A stretch of 64,000 bases of DNA, from NCBI GenBank assembly GCA_033063855.1, contig CP093830.1:15252854-15316853 (forward strand), read 5' to 3'. Made by a program: the position numbers and the translations under genes. Positions 50,029-60,896 of this stretch are shown here, one piece after another (the stretch's first letter is position 1; each line of letters opens with the position of its first letter). A model generated the notes under the pieces. The model saw nothing but the letters and a program-made list of their open reading frames with translations, did no database searches and had not been told where the DNA came from. This DNA is from Smittia aterrima (Eukaryota > Arthropoda > Insecta > Diptera > Chironomidae).

Positions 50029-50070
50029 GTTGCTAAGGAATTTTCTTAAAGAAATTTCGTCACAGCAACG
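50029..50070. promoter_or_regulatory. Inverted pair of RFX-like half-sites upstream of DNALI1
   Basis: CGTTGCT (50028-50034) and AGCAACG (50064-50070) are a perfect 7-base inverted pair 95-137 bases before the DNALI1 start codon. GTTGC/GCAAC is the half-site of the RFX X-box that drives ciliary genes. The spacing is wider than a standard X-box, so this may be two half-sites or chance. Confidence 0.3.
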
Positions 50071-50164
50071 ATTGATTTTCTGTAAACATTTTTTAGAAGT
50101 TGAAAAGATTTTTCTATTAAGTAAATCCTGGATTAAGTTAAAATAAATCAAATAATTGTAAATC

Positions 50165-51023
50165 ATGGCTGAGAAGACACTCGAGGTTCAAAATACTTTG
50201 GTGCGATACAATAATCCGACGTTGGTGATCAAGCATGATGACAAGAAAGGCGATAAAGAGGCGAGAACTAAAATTTTCAAAAAAAAAAAGTCATAATATT
50301 AAACGAATTTTTCGCAGGATACTCCAAAGAGTCCAAAAGACGGAGCAATCGGAGATTCTCGCAAAGAAACTGAAGAGATTCTCAATTCAATTTTGCCTCC
50401 ACGTTGTTGGGAGGAAGACGGTCAGCTTTGGTGCCAAACAGTTTCAAGCACGCCAGCTACTCGTCAAGATGTCATCAATCTTCAGGAAATGCTTGACACT
50501 CGTTTGCAGCAAAGCCAAGCACGTGAAACTGGAATTTGCCCGATTCGCAGAGAACTTTACAGTCAATGTTTTGGTAATTTTCAGATAGTTTGATGATATG
50601 GTTTCATTTTTGTATATTTCCTGATTCTGTTTTTTAATTTTAGATGAAATAATTCGTCAAGTGACCATAAATTGCACAGAGCGTGGATTACTTCTATTGC
50701 GTGTTCGAGATGAAATTAATATGCGCGATGAAGCTTACGAAACTTTGTACTGCAGCTCGGTCGCTTTCGGTATGAGAAAAGCTTTGCAAGCTCAAGAAGG
50801 CAAAGAACAACTTCAAGAGAGAATTCTTCAACTCGAAGAAGAAAAAACTTTAATCGAAGCCACTATTAGCGACATGAAAGTGAAAGCAGATCAAGCGGAG
50901 CGTCGAAATCAAGAACTTCGTGATTCAGAAGAGAAGAAACATGCGGAAGAAATTGCGTTCCTCAAGAAGACTAACTCCCAACTTAAAGCTCAACTTGAAG
51001 GAATTATAGCAACCAAGAAATGA
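50165..51023 (+). CDS. DNALI1: Axonemal dynein light intermediate polypeptide 1 (p28)
   Basis: Light chain of inner-arm axonemal dynein in motile cilia and sperm flagella. Exons are 50165-50260, 50318-50573 and 50644-51023, giving 243 residues against about 260 for relatives. It shows ILPPRCWEEDGQLWCQTVSS, RQARETGICPIRRELYSQCF-like text (here QARETGICPIRRELYSQCF), VTINCTERGLLLLRVRDEI, SSVAFGMRKALQAQEGKEQL, and a coiled coil ending LKAQLEGIIATKK, all close to the animal family. The first intron has no usable GT donor that keeps the conserved LVIKHDDKK segment. The best donor is GC (GAG|GCGAGA, 50261) with a normal CGCAG acceptor. A GT donor at 50225 would also be in phase but would delete that segment. 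AATAAA is at 51045-51050. Confidence 0.93.
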
Positions 51024-51159
51024 AAAGCCTCCTTTTTTTTCGTCAATAAATTTTCCCACTTTTTGAAATTTTTCTTTTAAAAACATTTATTTTATAAAAT
51101 TTACTTTTTTGTGAAGATAATTTCACTTTTGAGTTCTGATCGACCAAAAACTTTGAAAC

Positions 51160-52382
51160 TTAGTTGATTTTGCTGGTAAGTTCAGGTACAGCTTTGAACA
51201 AATCGGCAACTAGACCGTGGTCAGCAACTTAAAGGAAATAAAGAGAATTTTTTAAACATTGTCGACACAAAATTATGACAAGAAGATTTACCTTGGAAGA
51301 TTGGAGCTTCAGGGTCTTTATTTATTGCAACGATTGTCTTCGAATCTTTCATTCCAGCTAAATGTTGGATCGCTCCACTGATACCAACAGCAATGTAAAG
51401 TTCTGGGGCAACAATTTTTCCGGTTTGACCGATTTGAAGATCGTTCGATACATAACCAGCATCGACCGCAGCTCGAGAAGCACCGACCGCTCCTCCAAGT
51501 TTGTCAGCCAACTCATAAAGGATTTTGAAGTTCTCGCCAGATTTCAGTCCACGTCCACCAGACACGATGCACTTCGCTGCGGTGAGTTCGGGACGATCTG
51601 ATTTGCTCAACTCTTGACCGACGAATGCAGTCAAATCATTCTTAATTTCTGAAGCTGGTGCATTCTCGATTGGAGCTTCGGATGATGACGCCCCAGTAGC
51701 CTCGAAGTTTGTACCACGAACCTGGTAAGGTAATAAACTTAGTAATTATTTATTCTATGTTTCAGCGAATTAATAAATTCCACGAACTGTCAAGATCTTC
51801 ACTGAGTCTAACGACTTCAGAGTCAGTACTGCATTTCCAGCATAGATTGTTCTCACAAAAGTATCCGGTGATTTGATAGCAACAACCTCTGAGATTGGGC
51901 TAACATCTAGCTTCGATGCGAGACGAGGCAATAAAGATTTTCCTTGTGCTGAAGCTCCAGCGATGATGTGCGAGAAGTTAAATTGCTTTTGAGCTGCAAG
52001 AATCAACGGTGTCATGGCCTCGGGTAAAAATCCCTTGAAAGCATCTCCTTCAGCGACAATAACTCTCTTTACTCCATCAAGTTTGGCTGCAGATGACGCA
52101 ACCGATCCACACTTTGTTCCAGCCACGAGAACCGTGACGTCGTATCCAATTTGCTTAGCTGCTGTGATGGAACTTTGTGTGATTGCTCCGAGGGCTTCGT
52201 TGTTGTGTTCAGCAATCACAAGAGTACTTTGCAAACGAGCCTGAAACGAGCAGTAATTGATTCAAGGTCTTGATAAGAAAATGATAAGTGGATCTTCAAT
52301 CGAACTTTGAACTTTTCACACAATTGAGGAATCGACTCACCTGAAGCTGACGTCTGATATTGACCGAGTATCGCGAAAGCAT
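51160..52382 (-). CDS. ETFA: Electron transfer flavoprotein alpha subunit, mitochondrial
   Basis: FAD-binding subunit of the matrix heterodimer that takes electrons from acyl-CoA dehydrogenases and passes them to ETF:ubiquinone oxidoreductase. Exons in transcription order are 52382-52341, 52240-51788, 51721-51292 and 51227-51160, closing to 330 residues against 333 in human. The first exon (MLSRYSVNIRRQLQ) is an Arg-rich mitochondrial presequence. The FAD domain is plain: CIVSGGRGLKSGENFKILYE, GASRAAVDAGYV and QIGQTGKIVAPELYIAVGIS, then GAIQHLAGMKDSKTIVAINK. The second intron begins with GTTCGTGG, and the same eight bases begin the next exon. AATAAA on the minus strand is at 51091-51086. It converges with DNALI1, with 136 bases between the stop codons. 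Confidence 0.98.
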
Positions 52383-52853
52383 TATTTTCGGCTGGAAAAT
52401 CACTGTGTGAAGCAAAGAAACTTTTTTTTATTAATTCAGAAACACTGATCTGTGATTCTCTACAAATAAAAATCTACAAATTACAGTGAAAATAGTACCC
52501 CATCTAGTGGCTTAGTTAACGAACAACATGACATTTTCTAACGGATTCTCTTACGGCTGGGTCCTCTTACGTTTTTTGTACGGCAACTACGCATTGACGT
52601 TGAATATCGGATGATTTTGTGAATCAGAAGTAAATCGAACTTTGAAGAGGCCAGTCTCTCGTTAAATTAAAATTTTGCGTTTTCTTCAAGAGACATTCTT
52701 ATTGAGAGTGTTACAAAAATAGATAGTCGAAGAGTTTTAGTTGCATAATCCTTAAGAGAGAAAAAAGATAGTTAAGGAATAAAATTCTTCAAATAAAAAG
52801 TGAAAGAAACTTGAAGTGAAAGAAATTTTGGCTTTTGAAGAAATAGAAAGTTA
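52383..52853. promoter_or_regulatory. Shared divergent promoter region, ETFA / spinster
   Basis: These 471 bases separate divergent start codons. No distinct TATA box or repeated motif stands out. Both 5' UTRs are expected here. Confidence 0.5.
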
Positions 52854-55800
52854 ATGTCAAGCCCCAAATATCAGAAAGTTGAAACAAATTCTTCCGATTC
52901 GCAAGAAGAGCTGTCGGAAGAGCAGAAGGACATGGCTCACGTCTCGGGTATTCCTTCGACGCATTCGTCGCAACAATTAATGAGCCCAGATGCCGAAAGT
53001 GTTTTAACTGAAGAAGATGCAAAGAGTCTAAGCCGAAGGACCCGGCAATCAGAGACATCGTCAGACTTTAGAAGTGTAGGTGCTAAAGAATGGTTCACGG
53101 TCGGCGTTCTCTGCTTTATCAATTTAATCAACTACATGGATAGATTTACTATTGCTGGTAAGTTCAAGTCTTCTGGTGAGCTGGTTGGTTGTGTGCAAAA
53201 ATTGCATATTTACCAATACAATGAAGTGAGAGAAATGAATGAAGTGGCAAGGCCTCGTCACCAAAAAATATAGTCGAGTGTTGATGAGTTGTCTGAGATC
53301 AAAACTTGCTTCCTGAGTGGGTGGGAGAAAATTGTGATGATGTCACGATTGATTGTTATGAAAACTTTTCTCCTAATTGTGTTTGTCGATAGTGAGCCAG
53401 TTGAATGGACAAAGGGAGTGAAAACAACTCGCAATAATCTTCCATGAAACTAGTCATACGATGCAGAGCAAGTTTCATTGTTCCGTCATTCTTTTCTGAT
53501 GAAAATTTTCTAATCTGTGAACTCATTTCTGTCAGATCATACGACTGTTAATTGTTTATTACAACTTCACGTTGACGGAATGCGACCTTCACTGGAAGAA
53601 CTACTGCCTTCAATTAAACAATATTTACGCGGATTGTTTATTTCACGTGTCCATTGCTTTGAATATTTTTGGATTTCATGTAGAATTTTACTAAACAATT
53701 TTGACCAAGACTGCATCGTCATGTTGAAAAAATCAATTAATTTAATTGTCTCAATTATTACTTGCGATCTCATTTCCTTTGACTTTCGATTAAAGATCAT
53801 TGGCTGTCTAAAGGGTTGTTGATTGTCTGAAGGGTACAATCTATGAGATTTTAGTGTAATCTTTGGTCTCTTTGTCTCAAATTTGAGATTTTCAAAATCT
53901 TCACGAGCCAAAAACAAACATTAAAAAATATCAGCTTAGTGTTTACATCACTCGTGAATTATTTTTTTTCGCCAGCTCGATGACACAACCAGAGCGCAAT
54001 TACGCTAGCAGCGCGTGCAATTTTTATTTACATGAATCATACGAGTCGGTAGTAGGCTCGTTCATATTACAAATATTATTGAATTTAGCTTATCGAATCA
54101 TCACGCCACCAAGAACACTCGTCATCTCTGTTTATATTTTCGATGGAATGCTTCAGGAATCAAAATAACTTTCATGTTTTTTTTTTCATGGAACATCAAT
54201 GAGCACTATCATTACAAACAATGCAATGACCTTTGCTCTAGGGCTCTAGGATTGTCAAAAATTGTTTTTTTTTATTATTCAATCAACTTTACCGGTTAAC
54301 GTGACGTAAAAAAACTGTTTTCGAAGCTTCAGAAACAGTTGCAGAGTCTGGAAATTTCCTCGTGGTCCACGAGTCGTGGCAGGTTTTTTTTTCGCAACAA
54401 GTTTTTTTGTCTCGCTGTCGTGCTTGTAGTTGTTACTTTTAATGGGGTTTCTTGCCTCGTTCAAGTGTGATCAAAAATTTTTAATCAGCATGTGACGTAA
54501 ATTGCGCAAAACATTCACGTGACCCAGCCCAAAGAAGAAAACCTAACCCGAATCATCATTTCATTCATGAAGATGATAAGAGAGTAGAACCCCCGATAAA
54601 CGCTTTTCTCGACTCATTCATCGCTTTTCCTATGACGAACACAAACGAAAATCTCGCGTACGTATCAAGGTTTCAACAGCGCGCCGTCTGGCTGTATGCA
54701 AGCGGAATATCGGATGATGAAAAGCGACCAATCAGAGAGACGATAGTAAAACAGCAAAGTATGTTGCGTTCGCTGTAAGTGCGATATGATGACGCTAAAT
54801 GTGTAACTGAAAAAACTAGGAATGTGCAAGCCAAGCGAAGCTTACGGTGTTTACATTTTTATTTTGCGGTCAGAGACAACTCCACTTTTGAATCTATTTT
54901 TAGAGGAATTAAGAATTTGCAAGACTCATATTTTGTGCGAGTGTGCGAATGACGAAAGAGCGAGTGATTTTGGGTGGGAAAGGAAGGCACGTTTGAGTGC
55001 TACGTCAACTGTCGTGCGTTGGATAAAAATTTTCCATTCAAAATCTGTTTATGCGTTGCTAGAAAGCTCTTGCGCCTTCGCGACTATTTGTAGAGATAGA
55101 GATTCTCGTGAATGCTATTACCGGATTTCTTTATTTTCTTCCTATTCCTGAAGCGCGTGCTGACCTTTCTATTCGATTTGGTTTGTCCAAATTCTTCGAA
55201 TATTGCGTATCAAAATATTTATAATTTATCGTTACTAGAATATCAACAATTAAAATGAATGTACAGATTAAAATGAATGTTCAAGCCTAATTCAACAAAG
55301 CAATCATTAAAATTCATAAGCTAAAATGCAGAATTCTGAACTCAAAGTCAATGCACCAACTTCGTCTCAAGTTCAAATGCTTACAAATCGCTATTATGAA
55401 ACACGAAACCAAAGAATCACGAAAGCGGTAAATGCGCCAGTCTGTCAATCAGAAATTTACTTTTCGCAGATTATTGGTCGTGACACTGAAAGATTGAAAA
55501 GATTTTCGACGTGTTGATCATATGAGAGAACGTTTAGCAGACAAAATTAGATTTTTGTGGTCTGAGTGACGAAAGGTGATAATTACAATTTCATAAGATT
55601 GGCGCTAATAAAGTCACCAGTGTGAACCGGATTGTTTAATCGGATATTCCGCATTCAGCAATATTCCTTATCTCTATCGCGATTATTTTTGTTGTTATCT
55701 AAGCTTAAATAAATTGGAATTTGCCGTTTAATTAGAGCTGAACGCGGTTGTAGCCTTCGACATTTTCGAGGTTCAGAAATAGCTAACGGAAAAGACAAAG

Positions 55801-58800
55801 CTTATCAATATTTTCGTCTAAATCAAAATATTTTCATTTCTTTCCTATACATTGGTCTGGTTGTCTCATGATTTTATTTATGATCTCCGTAAATTATCGA
55901 TACTACGAGGATCCGCGTCACTACCGAAAAACATTCATTAACTTATCCAAATAGAGAATTTCTGTTATCAATTTTATTGACGTCGAGTGAAAACACACCT
56001 TAAGTTTGTTTCTTGAGTAATTAAACAAACAGTTGCCTTATCAGCAAGTTCATACACATCGTGCGACTTCTTCCGAGGCGACGAATGAAATTTGTAGCAA
56101 ACATTGTGCAATACGCGAAAACCAAACATTCATCGGAAAAAATGTCATTGAAACAGAAGAAAACTCGTGACACTATATGTGAGTTCAGACTACTGTCTGT
56201 TTTAAAAATCGATGACTTCGAAAGCTTGTTTTGAATAAATCGCAAGAATTTTTAATTTAACAATAATTTTATTATATGGATTTTTAAAAATTAACATTTT
56301 TGGTGCGATTTTATGTGATTTCAGTTCAGCTGTTAGCCTGAGCGGCTCTAAAGCTATTTCTTTTAGGATATATGATTTTTAAACATGAATGACTGCTTTA
56401 AGCTTTTTAAGGAAATTTGAGATGAGCAAGGAAAAAATTAAACCTTGCAATTATGTGGCAAAAAAAAAATGTGTTGTTGATGCTCCCCTCCCCCTCTTAA
56501 TTCTACTATCTCAGATTTTTTGGAAGTTGGTGTTTGACTCTGAAGTCAATACTGTCCGAAGTATAATTGCCTAGGGCATTGATTAGTTGATTATCATGGG
56601 TTATGGCTCTTGCATAGAATGCGTCGGTCAACTTATTAACATATTCGCGGATTGTTGGAAAATCGCAAGAAACTTGAACACGTTTTAGTCATTCACTGAC
56701 AGGATAACGGAAGTTTGCGTGAATCACTAAGTATGAATGAAAATGACCTGAAAATTTTAAGCAAACTGCATATTTACTGAATTTTTTTATTTATTCTCTC
56801 GCAGGTGTCTTAACCGATATTCAAGACTCATTTGGGATCAAAGATGACCAAGGCGGACTTTTGCAAACCGTCTTCATCCTTAGCTATATGATTTTTGCGC
56901 CTATATTCGGTTACCTGGGCGATCGCTTCTCTCGAAAAGCAATCATGGCTTTCGGAATCACACTTTGGGGTGCAACGACGCTTCTCGGTTCGTTCATGAA
57001 TCATTTTGGATGGTTTATTACGTTTCGAGCGTTGGTTGGCATTGGCGAAGCATCTTACTCAACCATCGCACCTACAATTCTCTCCGATCTCTTTGTGCAT
57101 GACTTGAGATCAAAAATGCTTGCAGTCTTTTATTTTGCGATTCCAGTTGGTTCTGGATTAGGGTAAGTTTCATTATTTCCCCTGCTGCTCGTTGATATCT
57201 AAACAAAGGATTTATTTCAGATACATTGTTGGATCAGAGACAGCCAAATTTTTCGGATCATGGCATTGGGCATTACGAGTTACTCCAGTTTTAGCTCTTA
57301 TTGCTGTAATTCTCTTATTCTTCATTGAGGAGCCAGAGCGTGGTCAAAGTGAAGGCTCATCACACATGGAAGCAACTTCATATGTAGAAGATGTTAAGGA
57401 CGTAGTCAAGAACAAATCTTTCATGCTCTCAACAGCTGGTTTCACTTGCGTAGCATTTGTTGCTGGAGCTCTCGCGTGGTTTGGACCAAAATTTATGCAT
57501 CTTGGACTTAAAATGCAGCCAGGCAACGAGAATATTCAACTTAACGAGTAAGTATCAAGCAAGACTTTGCCTTCTGGTCCATTCAATGTTTAACTTTCAA
57601 ACACAAATAGCATTTCGTACAAGTTTGGAATCGTCGCAATGATGGCGGGGCTAATTGGAGTCCCGCTCGGTTCTGGGTTAGCTCAGCGACTTCGTCCAAC
57701 TCACGCGTCATGCGATCCACTCATTTGCGCCTTCGGATTGATCACATCCGCTCCATTTGTCTATTTAGCTCTTGTGGTTGCTCCTCATAGCACCAACTGG
57801 TGTTTCTTTTTTGTTTTTCTCGCCGAAGTGACGTTGAACCTTTGCTGGAGCATTGTCGCTGATATGTTATTGGTAAGCGCTTGGTTGGCCGTAAAGATTA
57901 ATTTAAGTTTGATGAGCGCAAATCGAAAAACGAGTGGATTATGTATGCTGAATTATTCCTTCCTCTTCGTTGTCGTTCGAAACACTTTTTTTGTCGCAAA
58001 TTACTAAACATGGACAAACCGAAACATTTTAAAGAAAACAATTCACCAACTCCAAATCTCTTCCGATTCTTGTTATATTTCTAGAGTCTCATTTATCTTC
58101 GGCGCCATTACAATGACAGCTGGAATCATAGGCGTACCTTTAGGCAGCTACTTATCAACAAAATTGAGCAAAATGTATCCACGAAGTGATCCTGTGATTT
58201 GTGCAATTGGATTACTTATAAGTGCACCGCTTATAGCGGGAGCAATGCTATTCGTAACAGTCAATTCCACGATAGCTTACATTTTAGTGTTCCTTGGAGA
58301 AGTTGCTCTCAATTGCAACTGGGCTATTGTCGCTGATATGCTCTTGGTAAGCTTCATGTGACATTCGTCATTAAGAACTTAGAGTCAGCGTAGCGATGAC
58401 ATCTTCTCTTATCTGTTACCTTCAAATCTCATTTTTTTCGTCTCAAATACGACGAAAGACATTGAACTTTCGGAAGTATCAATCTACTTTATCAGTATGA
58501 ATCATTGAACTGGCAGACTTTAACTCATTACCTTCCGTTAATTTTACTTTAACTTTTCATGTTTCCTTCGTCCTCATTATGTTATCTTTTGCAAATCGTT
58601 CCGATAGGAATCATGAACTGCCTTTTAAGTGTCTTCTTTCTTTTCTCCTTCGCAATGTTTCTTACTCATCAACGATAAACTTGGACTGGAGCTGGTGAAA
58701 TGGCAAATCTTTCTTTCTCTTTATTGTTTCGATAGCGACTCGACGTCTGTTAGTTCTTTTAATAATTCAGAATACATAATTCCAATAAGAAGATTTTAAG

Positions 58801-59890
58801 TTTGCTACTAACAGACGAAAAATATAAGAAAGAAGAAAGACATTTCAAGTCCATGACAACTAACGACATCTTTTGTAGTATCGCTCGCTGATTTCTTTGT
58901 TTTTCGTTCTCATCGAAATCGTTAAGAATAACAATGATTTAATGTTTATTTTTACTAAATTATAGTATGTCGTTGTCCCAACGAGAAGATCAACAGCCGA
59001 AGCATTCCAAATTCTTATATCTCATGCATTTGGAGATGCTGGATCCCCGTACTTAGTTGGACTCATTTCTGAAACACTAAAGCCGATTCTTAGAAGAGGC
59101 GAAAAGGATTTGCAGTTCGGAAAGGTTATTGAAAGTCTTTCACAAGTTGCTGAAAATGCTACGACGACAGTGGCTTCGGCGATCGTCCGACAAGACTCGA
59201 CAGCTGTGCAGTTTAAAGCTCTTCAATACTCGCTCTTCTCGACATCGTTCGTTGAAGTGCTCGGTGGAGTTTTCTTCCTTGTAACTGCAGTCTACATCCT
59301 AAGGGATCGTGCTAATGTCGATAGAGCTGTGGCAGGTGAGAAATTCGATTGGTAACTGTTCGATTTCAACTAAACTCTAAATACGATCGCCGTTCAAGAA
59401 TATTTAAATCAAAATTCTCAAGAAAAACCCCTACCCCAGTGTCAGAGCTTCGAAATGACAAAAATCATTAGATTTTCAAGTCAAGGCGAACATGAAAATC
59501 AGAAATGATACTTTTCTAATGACTTGAAAATCCATCAAGTTCAAATTAAAAAATTACAAATAGGTCAGTGACATCTACTTTCATTTTGGCTCAATGCTTG
59601 TCGTTCAAATGTTTTGAATGTAGCACAAAATGTAACCAGTGATCGGTTAATTAACATGACTCGTTAATTATTCGTTTTTCTAACCATTTTTTTTCCTATG
59701 CAATCTTGTGCAATTTTCCGAATCAAATTTAGAGTTAGATTATTACTAATCTAATCTTGTTCCATTATAAAGCAAATGAACTAAAATATTTAATTTTCTC
59801 ATTTTAGAAAGCAACACCAAGTCAGACAATTCACAGAATCAATATGTAAACGAGCAATCGGAGCAATCTACGTCCGTTTCGGAGAACTGA
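52854..59890 (+). CDS. spin: Spinster, lysosomal MFS lipid/sphingolipid transporter
   Basis: Twelve-helix major facilitator of late endosomes and lysosomes. Fly Spinster and vertebrate SPNS proteins move lysophospholipids or sphingolipids and are needed for lysosome clearance and synapse growth. Exons are 52854-53157, 56805-57162, 57221-57547, then 57611-57872 or 58085-58346, then 58966-59335 and 59808-59890. Either choice closes to 567 residues. The acidic Ser-rich N-terminal tail runs to about residue 77. TM1 is WFTVGVLCFINLINYMDRFT. The MFS loop motif is GYLGDRFSRKAIM, and GIGEASYSTIAPTILSDLF is the family signature of TM4-5. The conserved VVVPTRRSTAEAFQILISHA block opens exon 58966. The first intron is 3.6 kb. 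If the last intron is retained, translation ends at 59355 with a different short tail. Confidence 0.95.
53158..56804. other. First intron of spinster, with a less AT-rich island
   Basis: A 3.65-kb intron. Most of it is plain AT-rich sequence, but about 54540-54800 is richer in G+C and CpG and contains a CCAAT box in CCAATCAGAGAG. It could be an internal alternative promoter. No exon or RNA gene is supported; the 109-codon frame at 54822-55151 has no recognisable domain. Confidence 0.4.
57611..57872 (+). CDS. spin: spinster exon 4a (mutually exclusive copy)
   Basis: A 262-base exon encoding about 88 residues over TM7-TM9. It reads GIVAMMAGLIGVPLGSGLAQ and ends LAEVTLNLCWSIVADMLL. It enters in phase 2 and leaves in phase 0, the same as exon 4b. 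Joining both copies would shift the frame, so they must be alternatives. Confidence 0.93.
58085..58346 (+). CDS. spin: spinster exon 4b (mutually exclusive copy)
   Basis: Also 262 bases, homologous along its full length to exon 4a: GAITMTAGIIGVPLGSYLST at the start and LGEVALNCNWAIVADMLL at the end. The two share the GVPLGS and VADMLL anchors and the DPxICAxGLxxSAP core but differ at most other places, so the duplication is old. Fly spinster is known to have alternative isoforms of this kind. Confidence 0.93.
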
Positions 59891-60896
59891 AAATAAATTA
59901 AAGTCAGAGATCAGCGATTAGTTAGAAAAGGAAATTTAAAAAGTCATATTTATGCTGTTGCTGCTGCTCATTGCATCAAGTTTTTCCAAATATTGATTTG
60001 AAAAAGGCTGAAAGCTTCTGTTTTTTGTTCGTTGGTGGATGTGGATCGGGTTTTGTTCTTTTACACAAACTGTCTTCGAGCTCGAGATGAAAATACCAAT
60101 AATTATTAATAATTGAGACTGTGTTTTAGCTTAATTAGTTAGCTTACGATCCCACTTTTTACGTCGCCTCCTCTATGTGAGGCGAGAGAAGCAAAAGGGC
60201 CAAAGACGAAAGTCAAGAGACGTAATGAATCGTTTTAGTTCTTCACAAAAACATTGAAAATTATTTTGTGATAATTCATGTGAGAAGTATTCGAGTGACT
60301 CCGAATATGAATTCGTTCAATGCACAAGAAATGTCTTCAAAGTGAAACTTTCGTCTTCTCCTACTTCTTTTGTTGAACTACACGTAACATTTAAATAATA
60401 ATGTGCTATAGCTTATGATGTATCTATAGCGGAAATTGTGAGGTTTGATGAAGATGATCAAACTTGGCTAGCAGCCAATCTTTGGCAGCGATCGCCAAGT
60501 AAAGAAACATTCTCACACTCATCATACCTCACAATTCTTTCGGCATCCTCTGTTCACTTTGGCAATATTTAAGAATGAAAGTCATTAAATAAAAAATCGA
60601 AATCTCTAAATTAAGTTAAATCATCGCAATGAAATGAAATTGCGATATACCTCTTGATAATCCATTCGGGGGAAACAAAATAGTCCCGCGAAAAAAACCT
60701 TAAATAAAATTTGTAAAAAGAAAAACTTCTTGTCGTTTAAAAATTTATTGTGAGAATTTTAATATTTCAGTACCAACTATCATGAAGGTTTTCGAGGATT
60801 GCATTGGGCTACGTTGGTATGTTCATGATTTTAAGAGTTTTGTCCTTCGTCGTTGCTACGATCTAAAATACATAAATGATTTATTTTTCAAATTGT
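59891..60896. other. Region between spinster and the ZNF106-like gene
   Basis: Convergent 3' ends. AATAAA signals occur immediately after the spinster stop (about 59892) and again near 60590, so the longer spinster 3' UTR could include the hairpin at 60434-60536. No coding sequence is seen. Confidence 0.5.
60434..60536 (+). ncRNA. Strong hairpin downstream of spinster (candidate structured RNA)
   Basis: The outer stem pairs AATTGTGAGGT (60434-60444) with ACCTCACAATT (60526-60536). After one T-T mismatch, TGATGA (60446-60451) pairs with TCATCA (60519-60524). An asymmetric internal loop follows. Then an inner stem pairs ACTTGGC (60462-60468) with GCCAAGT (60494-60500), plus GC and GCC with GGC and GC around a 7-base loop AATCTTT. 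Length and shape recall a microRNA or hairpin-RNA precursor, but the mid-stem loop is large for one. A small palindromic transposon remnant is also possible. I recognise no known microRNA seed. Confidence 0.4.

Noticed and set aside
52937..53131. Minus-strand frame opposite spinster exon 1
   Set aside because: Shadow of the spinster coding exon; no independent evidence.
54822..55151. 109-codon frame in spinster intron 1
   Set aside because: No domain, no convincing start context, and it lies wholly in intron. Probably chance in a less AT-rich patch.
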